A model generated the notes under the pieces. The model saw only the letters and a program-made list of their open reading frames with translations. It made no database searches and was not told the DNA's origin. Both the position numbers and the translations under genes were made by a program. A stretch of 49,196 bases of DNA from Candidatus Thorarchaeota archaeon (GTDB lineage: Archaea > Asgardarchaeota > Thorarchaeia > Thorarchaeales > Thorarchaeaceae): the NCBI GenBank assembly GCA_019894665.1, contig JAGXOC010000008.1:1-49196 (forward strand), written 5' to 3'. Positions within the stretch are counted from its first letter, which is position 1, and each line of letters begins with the position of its first letter. This document shows positions 35,609 to 45,109 of the stretch, in pieces.

Positions 35609-36220
35609 TCATAATTGATGTGAATTCTTCAATTTCATGCTATCAATTGCGATGAGTCCAACGAAGAGAAGAGCACCAAAGACAGTATACCACTCAGTCA
35701 ATGGACCTCCAACCGTAAGTGCAAAGGCCAAACTTGAGAGCGTTATTCCAAAGCCATAGACTCCAACGATCTTGTTGAATCTGGAGTTCAGCATGAGAGC
35801 GATGGTGATTAGAATGAGCACGAAAAAGATTATCGTGAAGAAAGTACTTGATGCAGTCATATGGGGGGCTCCCTGATCTTCAGAGAACACACCAATTGCC
35901 AGAAGTCCAAAACCTGAGGCAACACCAAGTACCTGACCGATGACCATGATTATTCTTTGAATCGGGTTTTCTATTTGCCAAATCTTCAATCCGATGAAGA
36001 ATGGGACGAGAGCCAATCCTGTCAGTATGCAGCCCCAGTTGTAGAAATATGCTCCAAATGGACTATAGTTGAAATTGCCCAAGCGGCTTAGATAATGATT
36101 GCTTGGTCCAAAGGGAGCTGGATAGAATGCCCAAGACACCATTGTGAATACACAATAGAGAAGGATCACCAATAAACCACTAATTGTGACTAATGGATAA
36201 TTGCGTATACTGAATCCCAT
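35609..36220 (-). CDS. DUF998-like membrane protein
   Basis: HYLSRLGNFNYSPFGAYFYNWGCILTGLALVPFFIGL; six-TM pattern. Confidence 0.65.
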   Translation of the reverse strand: MGFSIRNYPLVTISGLLVILLYCVFTMVSWAFYPAPFGPSNHYLSRLGNFNYSPFGAYFYNWGCILTGLALVPFFIGLKIWQIENPIQRIIMVIGQVLGVASGFGLLAIGVFSEDQGAPHMTASSTFFTIIFFVLILITIALMLNSRFNKIVGVYGFGITLSSLAFALTVGGPLTEWYTVFGALLFVGLIAIDSMKLKNSHQL

Positions 36221-36264
36221 ATCCAGACTCTATGCGCTTCGTCCTAATTAATCCAAGTCATTAT

Positions 36265-37530
36265 TCAGAGAACTGGAACTGAAATGAGGAATGCGGCACC
36301 TTGTCTTTCTTTCTCTTCAAGAAGATCAATTGTGCCTCCATATGATTCTACAATCCTCTTGGAAAGATAGAGACCGAGACCCTTTCCTTCACCTTTGGTT
36401 GTCACACCCTTCATGAAGATTCGATGCCTAATGCTTGAATCAATACCAGGTCCGTTATCACGATAGGTGATGATTAGTGTCTTCTCTACCAGTCCTAGGC
36501 GGATTGTCACAACTGCACTCTCACCTACATAGTCAACGGTGTTTCTCAGCAGGTTCTCCAATACTAATGGAAGAAGAATTCCAGGACGAATATCAGCTGA
36601 GCGAATGTCAGGTTCTATTTGGAGACTAATGTTGGCACCGCCACTTGCTTGCTTAGCTCGGTTAGCCATGGTTTGAAGAGTCTCAAGGAAATCATACTCG
36701 CTTGCACGCCCTACAACTGAAAACAATTTGATTACACGAGACATCCTTTCACTAACTGCAAGGGTTGTCGCCATATACGACTCCTTGTCCAGGGGTATTT
36801 TCATTGTTTCATTGAGAAGCTCAATATGACCTCTTACAATTTGCATGTCATTGCCTAGATCGTGCGTAAGTACTGAAGTGTAGACCTCGAGTTCTCGCTG
36901 ACGTTGTTCAAGGAATTTCTTGTGTTCCTCAAGCTGTGTTACATAGTAATTCAGTGACCATGTAAAAATCAGTACAACAAGGGAGAGGGCTGCTTGATCT
37001 ATAATAGGTTCGAGTGCTAACAGAAATTCGATTTCTGGAAGAAAATTGCAATATACAAGTAATGCAGCTGTTTGCACAGAAATGAATAGTGCCTCGAACT
37101 TAGCTGTAAGCCATTGACTACCGAATAGTGCTGCAATTACTGGCCATATGATCAGATTCAGTGCCACTCTCATATCAGTCTGATTGAATTCCACCGATAA
37201 GAAGAGAAAGGGCATCGACGCTAAGCTTAGAGTTGTGATTATTCCTGCAATCACAGCATACTTGGTTCTACTAATTAGGTAGATCAAGAAGAATATCGCT
37301 GTTGTCATGGAGAACAGTGGAATATTGCCGAATAGATTATCAAGGAATAATTGGATAACTGGAAGACCGATGACAATCAGCAACAGTGAAAAAGACAATA
37401 ACCGGGTCTTCATCCTGAGGACATCAGACTGAATAGCGTCTGATGGTTCAATGAGGATTTGGCGAACTCTCTGGAATACAGAATATTCTTCTGAAACGGG
37501 TTCATCCTCTGACATTGCTACAACTTCCAC
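36265..37530 (-). CDS. Membrane-bound sensor histidine kinase
   Basis: N-terminal TM array; H-box VLTHDLGNDMQIVRGHIELL; N-box ENLLRNTVDY; G-boxes DNGPGID and GEGKGLGLYLSK. Confidence 0.93.
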   Translation of the reverse strand: MEVVAMSEDEPVSEEYSVFQRVRQILIEPSDAIQSDVLRMKTRLLSFSLLLIVIGLPVIQLFLDNLFGNIPLFSMTTAIFFLIYLISRTKYAVIAGIITTLSLASMPFLFLSVEFNQTDMRVALNLIIWPVIAALFGSQWLTAKFEALFISVQTAALLVYCNFLPEIEFLLALEPIIDQAALSLVVLIFTWSLNYYVTQLEEHKKFLEQRQRELEVYTSVLTHDLGNDMQIVRGHIELLNETMKIPLDKESYMATTLAVSERMSRVIKLFSVVGRASEYDFLETLQTMANRAKQASGGANISLQIEPDIRSADIRPGILLPLVLENLLRNTVDYVGESAVVTIRLGLVEKTLIITYRDNGPGIDSSIRHRIFMKGVTTKGEGKGLGLYLSKRIVESYGGTIDLLEEKERQGAAFLISVPVL

Positions 37531-37655
37531 GCGTGATAGATTGCTACTGCTTCCGTTTTATGGAAAATTAAGCTATGTAAGGTTTGGTGGGTTGGTTAAA
37601 ACCTACTAGCGACCTTTCTCTGAGAATGCAATATGGGGTTTATATTCTGACTGAC

Positions 37656-39302
37656 TCAATCCTTGAGAAGTTTAGGAATAAATCTCCATGATGCCACAAT
37701 CATTACAAGAACAATCAGACCTTGTGTGGCTAGGCTGAGGATTTGTGATCCTGTGTAGAGTATAGTAAGACCATATCCCACTAGAGGCACTATACCGATA
37801 AGTGCTCCAACAAATGCAGACACAAAACCCATTGCTTGATCAGAGGTCACATTGACCGCTACAGCCCGTCCTCCACCTCTAATTTTGAATACTGCGCCAC
37901 CTACTGCCATCCCTATTACGTATCCATAGGGCATTTGGACAATAGGTATCAAGAGTAACAAGGGTGAGATTGGAGAATTAATCAGGATGACCAAGTCTAA
38001 GGCAAGCATGCAAAAGATGTAGGGTACAATCATTATCACCGTCTTTGTTCTTAACACTAGTTTCGAACTCACAGGAAGACCTTCATGAACTGACGCTCCT
38101 TGTGTATCAAACATCAGAATGGATACTAGTGAGATACCACCGAACAGATTAGCATACTCTATGGCGGTGAGTGCACTCATGCTTCTAAGGAACCCAAAAG
38201 GACCCCGCCAGTATTGGAGCATTGGGAATAACATGATGATGAGAAAGATTGGAATAGCGAAGATAAATGCTGAACCGATATTTCTTGTTGCCAGCTTTAG
38301 ATCTTTTCGAACCATAGATCGGAGCGGGCTCACGATATCCACCGCTACCTCTCTCAAGAGACCTTGTTTGCTTGTTGAGATTCCACCCAGTGTGACTGCT
38401 CTCAGTGATCGACCACTGCTTCTAAAGGAGAGTACTGCGATCACTGTGTAGAATGCAGTTCCGGCAATTGATGCAAGAATCGTGGTCAACGGGATGAGAG
38501 ACCCAAAGGCTGCTGAGGCAGCCATGAACCCGAACGAGAAGGGGAAAACAAGAGCAAGAATTGTGAAGACTCCAGGACCTACGTCTACAGACAGATTAAT
38601 GATGAATCGCATAAGATCTGGCATATAGCTGCCAAGACTGTAAACACTGATCATTCCAATGACAATACCAATCGACGCGGCGACTCGCACCATGGAAGAG
38701 ATTCGAGATTCGTCAGTCTGATGGGTCTTCTTGTGGAACCACTTTGCTACTCGAATCAGAGCACCAATTGCAATGGACACCGTACTAGCACAAGCAATCA
38801 GTGATACGAGAGCTACCAACGGACCAAAGAGAATCAAGCATCCAACTGGAAAAAGTATCAAAGACAATGCAACAGGACCAATGAATATCCGTACAAAAGA
38901 AAGGAAATTCAGTTGTTCAACTTGTTCTCTTGTCAATGGCAATGTTGAGGGGAGTCTCATCGCACCCGATGAGAAGAGCCCAGAAGTTGTGGTAAGGTTT
39001 AGGAAGAATACTACGACGAAACTCAGTGTCAGATACACAGCAAAACCAACTGCCAAACGTGCATCAGGACTACCAATTTCATTGTCAAACGCGGATGCGG
39101 CCAAAGATATCACAGCAATCAGGATTAGAATAAACCCTGTCATCACAATGCTGATCCTACTTTGAGACTTGATTGCTCGGGATATCTTAGCTGGATCTTC
39201 TTTCACTCGAGCTAGATTTGAGGGATTAGCCTCAAGGAAAGCTTGGAATCGCACCTCACCTGAGATTATCCCAGCAAGTCTCCAGCTCTCGGAGATCTTC
39301 AA
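37656..39302 (-). CDS. ABC transporter permease
   Basis: 548-aa polytopic protein; start overlaps the upstream ABC ATPase stop by 4 nt. Confidence 0.8.
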   Translation of the reverse strand: MKISESWRLAGIISGEVRFQAFLEANPSNLARVKEDPAKISRAIKSQSRISIVMTGFILILIAVISLAASAFDNEIGSPDARLAVGFAVYLTLSFVVVFFLNLTTTSGLFSSGAMRLPSTLPLTREQVEQLNFLSFVRIFIGPVALSLILFPVGCLILFGPLVALVSLIACASTVSIAIGALIRVAKWFHKKTHQTDESRISSMVRVAASIGIVIGMISVYSLGSYMPDLMRFIINLSVDVGPGVFTILALVFPFSFGFMAASAAFGSLIPLTTILASIAGTAFYTVIAVLSFRSSGRSLRAVTLGGISTSKQGLLREVAVDIVSPLRSMVRKDLKLATRNIGSAFIFAIPIFLIIMLFPMLQYWRGPFGFLRSMSALTAIEYANLFGGISLVSILMFDTQGASVHEGLPVSSKLVLRTKTVIMIVPYIFCMLALDLVILINSPISPLLLLIPIVQMPYGYVIGMAVGGAVFKIRGGGRAVAVNVTSDQAMGFVSAFVGALIGIVPLVGYGLTILYTGSQILSLATQGLIVLVMIVASWRFIPKLLKD

Positions 39303-40078
39303 TCGGATAGAGCCTCCCGTAGGACTGATACACCTTCAGCAACTTCTTCCTCTTGCTCTGTTAGCTTCAGAAAGAGAACTTCAAGGGTTGCTCCCTCTCG
39401 TTGAGATTGAGTACGTAGTTCATCCAAAGTACCTTCTGCAACCAGCACACCCTCATCGATGATGCCTACGCGGTCACAAAGACCTTCAGCCACCTCCATG
39501 ACGTGGGTGCTTAGAAGAACAGAGCCGCCATTTTCAGCGTGTATCTTGACAATGTCCTTCATTATCTTTGCAGAACGGACATCGAGACTCGAGAAAGGTT
39601 CGTCCAAAATCAGGAGTTTTGGTCTGTGAAGGAGGGCTGCGATGAGCATCGTCTTCTGTTTATTGCCTTGACTGAGAGTTACAATCATGTTATCATAGTA
39701 TTGCTCAAAGTCCAGAGCTTTCACAAACTCACGCATTCGTTTTGTGATCTTCTCTTGAGAGAGTTTGCGGATTGATGCGATGAAATCAAAGAGCTCTCGA
39801 GGAGTAAGTGAATCATAGAGCTGCTGTTCTTCAGGAACGTAGCCAACGAGATTCTTCACCTCGACTGGGTTTTCTTGCGAATTGATGCCGAAGACACTTG
39901 CATTGCCACTATCCGGATCCAAGAGACCCATGAGCATTTTGATGGTTGTTGTCTTACCTGCACCGTTGGGTCCAAGGAGCGCATAAATCTCACCTTCTCG
40001 GACATCTAGTGTGAGGTCATTAACAGCAACGAGCTCTCCAAAAGATTTCACCAAGTTTTTAATATTCACAGCAGACAT
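39299..40078 (-). CDS. ABC transporter ATP-binding protein
   Basis: GPNGAGKTTTIKMLMGL; LSQGNKQKTMLIAALLHRPKLLILDEPFSSLD. Confidence 0.95.
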   Translation of the reverse strand: MSAVNIKNLVKSFGELVAVNDLTLDVREGEIYALLGPNGAGKTTTIKMLMGLLDPDSGNASVFGINSQENPVEVKNLVGYVPEEQQLYDSLTPRELFDFIASIRKLSQEKITKRMREFVKALDFEQYYDNMIVTLSQGNKQKTMLIAALLHRPKLLILDEPFSSLDVRSAKIMKDIVKIHAENGGSVLLSTHVMEVAEGLCDRVGIIDEGVLVAEGTLDELRTQSQREGATLEVLFLKLTEQEEEVAEGVSVLREALSD

Positions 40079-40264
40079 TATTCTTTGTTCCCCTCTTGTG
40101 TTTTAAGTGACACATTGGTACGAAAATTACGTGTGAGTAGATATAACCCTTCACAACTACGCGATAATTCAAAATCAGGAAACCTCCAAATCTACGAGTA
40201 TTATCGTAACACTCAAGTAATAAATCGCGAAGAAAGGACAGTTGATTCCAAACTTCTTGGAGCG

Positions 40265-40729
40265 ATGAAAATGACCTACACACAAGCCCCTCCGCTCACC
40301 AAAGAGGAAATCGGATTATTTCTGAAAGACGCTAAAACTGCGCGATTATGCAGCTTCAATAAAAACGGCACCATCCATGCTGTCCCCCTCTGGTTCAAGT
40401 ACGGCAATGGACAAATCATCATCGCATCCCCAGAACACAGCCAAAAAACCCGTAACATCCTCAGAAACCCCAACGTCACCCTCCTCGTCGACATCGAAGC
40501 ACCTCAAATACAAGGTGTGATTGTCTACGGCAAAGCGAAAGTCCACACTGATGATTGGACCGAAGAATTCCTTTCTCTCACTACTAAATACATGGCCAAA
40601 AAAGATGCTGAAATATGGAATGAAGGTTTATCCAAAATTGCCAACTGGGTCAAAATCACAATCATCCCCGAACACATTGCATCCTTCGACTACGAAAAAG
40701 ATGACGAATTCAAGAAAATCATGGGATAA
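40265..40729 (+). CDS. Pyridoxamine 5'-phosphate oxidase family protein (ORF opens at 40085; Met at 40265 preferred)
   Basis: KTARLCSFNKNGTIHAVPLWFKYGNGQIIIASPEHSQKTRNILRNPNVTLLVD. Confidence 0.88.
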   Translation: MKMTYTQAPPLTKEEIGLFLKDAKTARLCSFNKNGTIHAVPLWFKYGNGQIIIASPEHSQKTRNILRNPNVTLLVDIEAPQIQGVIVYGKAKVHTDDWTEEFLSLTTKYMAKKDAEIWNEGLSKIANWVKITIIPEHIASFDYEKDDEFKKIMG

Positions 40730-40762
40730 TTTCACTTCCTACTCCGCAGCACAACTGTTCCC

Positions 40763-40891
40763 TTAGACACCCCAGCCGTGGATCCTGTCCACATAACGCA
40801 GCATCTCCTCGTTGCTTTTTCTATGATAGGCATTCGACCAAACAATAGAACTCTCCCAACCATGGTCTACTAATGCATGCTCTTCAAAGAT
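40763..40891 (-). pseudogene. Possible gene remnant without a start codon, IFEEHALVDHGWESSIVWSNAYHRKSNEEMLRYVDRIHGWGV*
   Basis: Protein-like open frame in an otherwise non-coding gap; preceded by TGA and with no Met until late in the frame. Confidence 0.35.
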
Positions 40892-40957
40892 TCAGGAGTA
40901 CACGTGGATTTAACAGTTGCAAGTTACTCGACAAATAATCTCTTGAGTTGAAGAAGC

Positions 40958-42103
40958 ATGCGGCAAAGAATCTTAGGAAAATTAGGCACAAAAGTTTCAG
41001 CACTTGGATTTGGTTGTATGCGCCTTCCAGTCGTTGAGCAAGGTGGCATAATCAATCGGGACGAAGCGATCAGCCTTATTCGAAAAGGAATCGACAATGG
41101 GATCAACTATGTAGACACCGCTTGGACTTATCACAGTGGTGAGAGTGAGGTAGTCCTCGGATTGGCACTAAAGGATGGATATCGAGAACGAGTCACCCTC
41201 GTTACTAAATGCCCTGTAGGTCGAAAGGAGTTCACAGAGTCCGAACATTATGATGAGCATCTGAATGAGCAGCTTCAACGATTGGATGAAGATTATGTAG
41301 ACTTTTACTTGTTTCATGCCCTGAACAAAAAGTTGTATGAAGAGAAGGTGTTGGGTCTCAATCTAATAGAACGTGCGTTGAAGGCTAAAAAAGAAGGAAA
41401 AATCAAACACATTGGATTCTCTTTCCATGACACAACAGAGGTTCTGAAAGAAATCATTGATTCAGGACACTTTGAATTGATGCTTGTGCAGTACAATATC
41501 ATTGACCAGGTTAACCATGAGATGATCAACTATGCAGGTGAGAAGGGTCTAGCGGTAGCAACAATGGGATCTGTAGGAGGCGGACGACTTGCAGGAAAAG
41601 ATCTGCCTGAAGAAATGAGGGAATGGCTAACACCTGGACGTGCAAATTACGTTGATCTAGCGTTTAAGTTCGTACTGAGTAATCCAAATGTATCAGTTGC
41701 ATTATCAGGAATGGGCTCTGAAGAGATGCTTGATGATAACCTTGTCATTAACTCAAGGGAAGATTATGATCAAGTGACTGAGAAAGAAAAGGAATCAATT
41801 GACAGTATCGCTAATAGATTCAAGGAGCTATGTGATCTTGTTTGCACACAGTGCAAATATTGTCAACCTTGTCCAAATGAAGTCAATATTAGCTTCATTT
41901 TCGAGGCTCTTCAACGCTATCAGATCTATGGTTTCAGAGAAGGAGCAAAACATCTCTATTCAATGATTGGAAAAACTCCATGGGCAGTAGGAAAAGATGC
42001 TTCTGCATGCGAAGAATGCGGTGAGTGTTTGGAGAAGTGTCCTCAGCGCATTGAGATTATTGAGCAACTGAAGAAGGCTCATGAGATTCTCATGGCAAGT
42101 TGA
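40958..42103 (+). CDS. Aldo/keto reductase with C-terminal 4Fe-4S ferredoxin-like domain
   Basis: VSALGFGCMRLP; GINYVDTAWTYHSGESE; C-terminal CTQCKYCQPCPNEV and CEECGECLEKCPQ. Confidence 0.95.
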   Translation: MRQRILGKLGTKVSALGFGCMRLPVVEQGGIINRDEAISLIRKGIDNGINYVDTAWTYHSGESEVVLGLALKDGYRERVTLVTKCPVGRKEFTESEHYDEHLNEQLQRLDEDYVDFYLFHALNKKLYEEKVLGLNLIERALKAKKEGKIKHIGFSFHDTTEVLKEIIDSGHFELMLVQYNIIDQVNHEMINYAGEKGLAVATMGSVGGGRLAGKDLPEEMREWLTPGRANYVDLAFKFVLSNPNVSVALSGMGSEEMLDDNLVINSREDYDQVTEKEKESIDSIANRFKELCDLVCTQCKYCQPCPNEVNISFIFEALQRYQIYGFREGAKHLYSMIGKTPWAVGKDASACEECGECLEKCPQRIEIIEQLKKAHEILMAS

Positions 42104-42248
42104 CCGACATACATGTTTCAATGAATGACAAGAACCCCATAACGTTAACACGATTATACAAAAGGTCTGATAACGGTTCTTACACGACCGCATACCATAG
42201 AAAGAAAGAGCGAGCTTGTCAAAGAAAGAAGATGTGGGGATTTACCAT

Positions 42249-42995
42249 TCATGTTTTCCTTGCCACATATACAAGTACACTGACCTTCAAAGCTAGGAAG
42301 TATCCAATTCGTATCAGACGTGTTCTTTGAAGGAGGCGTACTATTCTAGAGGTCATCCGATTCCCGATTGGATTGACGCCATGAAATTTGTGCTGAACAT
42401 ATACATTTGTCAAGTCATCGAAAGAGAAACTGTGTCTTTTGAATAATGATTGTAGTCTTCCTCGGGTGTAAGGCCAGACATTAGAGAAATCGATCTTTTT
42501 AAGCCTCATACAAACAGAGTTCCAAGCCACCCTCGGTAACCAAGTCAATAGGGGTATCAGTGTATGTGGTTCAATTAACTGCCAGCGATTCATCACACTG
42601 ATATATACGAGTCCGTTTGGTTTCAAGACTCGATGAATCTCTGCAAGAACCTGCTCAATGTCATCATAAGATATGTGCTCGAGAACATCATTGAGAAGTA
42701 TTGTATCAAAGCTAGAGTCCCCGAAGGGAAAATGTAAGCCATCATAATGAATGAATTTGGTTCCTGGAAACTGCTTTGAGGCTTGTTTCACAGCTGATTC
42801 ACTAACCTCAATACCAACAGTTTCATACCCGTACTCCGAATAGTAGCCAATGATTGCACCGTTACCAGAACCAACATCTAGTATACTCGATGGTGTATGA
42901 TTAGCCAATCGGAAAACTCTGTCAATATCCCTCACTCTGATACGACGCTTGTCAAGTTTTTCAATTAAATGACGTTTTCCTGATGATTCACTCAT
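42249..42995 (-). CDS. Class I SAM-dependent methyltransferase
   Basis: SILDVGSGNGAIIGYYSEYGYETVGIEVSESAV; DTILLNDVLEHIS. Confidence 0.93.
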   Translation of the reverse strand: MSESSGKRHLIEKLDKRRIRVRDIDRVFRLANHTPSSILDVGSGNGAIIGYYSEYGYETVGIEVSESAVKQASKQFPGTKFIHYDGLHFPFGDSSFDTILLNDVLEHISYDDIEQVLAEIHRVLKPNGLVYISVMNRWQLIEPHTLIPLLTWLPRVAWNSVCMRLKKIDFSNVWPYTRGRLQSLFKRHSFSFDDLTNVYVQHKFHGVNPIGNRMTSRIVRLLQRTRLIRIGYFLALKVSVLVYVARKT

Positions 42996-43120
42996 TATGA
43001 CAGGCCATCACTAAGGTGACGTAAATAAGTTTACTGAATTGACAAACATAATGGAGTCGAGAAGAAAAAAGAGTCGAGGAGAAGAGAAAGAATCTCTCCT
43101 CCGGAATCAAATTGAGTAAA

Positions 43121-44182
43121 TTAAGACCTGCGCTTAACTACGATTATCAAACCAACTACAGCAATAGCGAGTCCAACAGAAATTGGTAAGATGTTGTCTG
43201 CTAGAACCTGTACGATTGGTAGTGGACTTCCAACAAGTAGTAGGTTCTCAAAACCAATCTTGGGGTCGTGAATTATCTCACTACCCTGAGGATAGTTGAG
43301 ATAGATCTCTTGCTCGGTGGATGTGACCTCATGAATGCTGGAGTTGACCGCATGTGTGACTCCATCAATCTCAGCAGACTCCTTCCATGAGAAGAACCCG
43401 TTGAGGTCAGTCATAAGAACGTCAATCGCTGCTTCATCAACTGCTCGACCATCCTCTTCATCCTCTGTCTCACCATCAAATGAAGTCTCCATTTCAGAGC
43501 CGAGCTCAACCTTCAGCGCAAGCAGAGAATCCACATCAGTGAAGTTGAAGTCCCAGATCATGACATCAATCTTCACCTGAGTAGGAGCAATAACACTACC
43601 GTTTACCTCGGTGAAGTCTCCAACTGCATAGACCCTAGCACCAAACACACCATCAGTGGTCAGAACATCAATGATATGTACTGGACCCGCTGCTGTGTTT
43701 TCAAGAGTGTAGACTATAGGCTCAAAGGTGTCAAGTTCTAGTGTCTGAATGTCAGTATCGATGGAGTCATCGTAGACACCATTGCTATTAACATCGAGAT
43801 ACTCGATAAGCTCTCTAAACTGCACCTCGAACTCACGTTCGGTTTCGTTAGTAGCTGTTTCTGTCTCGAATCCGACCTTGAACTCAACACCATTAGGACC
43901 AACCTCCACTTCAATTTTAAAGGAGTCTTCAACTCCTCCAGTTTCAAGTTGAGACTTGATCTCCACATACGTAGATGTTGCGTCGATTGTTACTTCACGG
44001 TCATTAGAATCATCGTCTGCACCACTTGTACTCGTGGTTTCAGTCTCGTCTTCTGTGGTGGTATCCTCCTCAGTGGTCTCATCCTCAGTTGTGGTCGTTG
44101 CGTTGACGTTAACCAAAGATGACACCAGTAAGAAGAGAAACATTCCAAGAAGTGCTTTGTTAAGAGTAGCGTGCTTCATCAT
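43121..44182 (-). CDS. Secreted surface protein with Thr/Glu-rich stalk and C-terminal TM anchor (ORF extends to 44299)
   Basis: MMKHATLNKALLGMFLFLLVSSLVNVNA signal peptide; TTTTEDETTEEDTTTEDETETTSTS; DVNSNGVYDDSID Ca-loop-like motif; ILPISVGLAIAVVGLIIVVKRRS. Confidence 0.8.
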   Translation of the reverse strand: MMKHATLNKALLGMFLFLLVSSLVNVNATTTTEDETTEEDTTTEDETETTSTSGADDDSNDREVTIDATSTYVEIKSQLETGGVEDSFKIEVEVGPNGVEFKVGFETETATNETEREFEVQFRELIEYLDVNSNGVYDDSIDTDIQTLELDTFEPIVYTLENTAAGPVHIIDVLTTDGVFGARVYAVGDFTEVNGSVIAPTQVKIDVMIWDFNFTDVDSLLALKVELGSEMETSFDGETEDEEDGRAVDEAAIDVLMTDLNGFFSWKESAEIDGVTHAVNSSIHEVTSTEQEIYLNYPQGSEIIHDPKIGFENLLLVGSPLPIVQVLADNILPISVGLAIAVVGLIIVVKRRS

Positions 44183-44344
44183 TGAATCACTGAAACGACG
44201 TTCTCTAGTTAGTATATAACGTATGTTAAGTAAATTATCAAAATTGGAAAATAAAAGCCTCTCATAGCACTCTTTTTCTAAATAGAAGGTTCTTAACACT
44301 TCAAAATCGTTCGATAGGCATGGTGATTGTCAATCAACCGTCAT

Positions 44345-45109
44345 TTATTTCGCAGTGAAGCCTCCATCAACAACGATTGTAGCTCCTGTGACAAAGGTGG
44401 ATTCTTCTGATGCAAGGAACAATGCAGTCTGGGCAACCTCGTCAGGATAACCGAATCTACCCAATGGATAATTCTTCAATCTTCTAGCCCGCACATCAGA
44501 AGGATTTCCTTGTTCCTCAATCACCCTCTCCAGCATCGGGGTCTCAATGGCTCCTGGACAAATGCAGTTGACTCTAATGTTGTGTTGACCAAAATCAGTA
44601 GCAAGAGCTTTTGTCAGGGCAATTATCCCACCTTTTGCAGCAGAGTAGGCAGGTGAGAAGGAGCCTACAAGACCTGCTACTGATGAGTTGTTTATGATCA
44701 CACCTTTACCCTTCTCCTTCATCTGTTGAACAGCATATTTACAGCAGAAGAATACAGACTTCAGGTTCACGTTGACATTCCGGTCCCAATCCTCTTCTGT
44801 GGTTTCTAAGAGACCTTTGGCGACTTCTATGCCTGCATTGTTGAACAGAATATCAACACCCCCTAGTTCGCTTGTGGCTTCGAAGAGCGCTTTAATGTCT
44901 GGTTCGTATGACACATCGGTCTTGACAAATGTCATACTTCCTCCAAACGCCTGAATCTTCTCCGCAATAGACTTGCCACCTTCTTCATCGATATCGGCAC
45001 CAACAATTCGCGCACCCTCCTTTGCAAAGAGATTCGCTGTTGCTCTACCGATGCCAGCAGCTACTCCAGTAATTAGGACAACTTTCCCATCTAATCGTTT
45101 CAAGGTCAT
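44345..45109 (-). CDS. Short-chain dehydrogenase/reductase (glucose/3-oxoacyl-ACP-type)
   Basis: VVLITGVAAGIGRATA; FNNAGIEVAKG; YSAAKGG; GATIVVDGGFTAK. Confidence 0.95.
   Translation of the reverse strand: MTLKRLDGKVVLITGVAAGIGRATANLFAKEGARIVGADIDEEGGKSIAEKIQAFGGSMTFVKTDVSYEPDIKALFEATSELGGVDILFNNAGIEVAKGLLETTEEDWDRNVNVNLKSVFFCCKYAVQQMKEKGKGVIINNSSVAGLVGSFSPAYSAAKGGIIALTKALATDFGQHNIRVNCICPGAIETPMLERVIEEQGNPSDVRARRLKNYPLGRFGYPDEVAQTALFLASEESTFVTGATIVVDGGFTAK

Noticed and set aside
40085-40264. N-terminal extension of the 40085-40729 ORF
   Set aside because: The extension covers the promoter region (gtagatataac) and has no homology-like pattern; Met at 40265 fits the split-barrel start.
42150-42182. 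TAACGTTA palindrome and AGAACC/GGTTCT inverted repeat downstream of the aldo/keto reductase
   Set aside because: Short and widely separated; not strong enough to call beyond a weak convergent-region structure.
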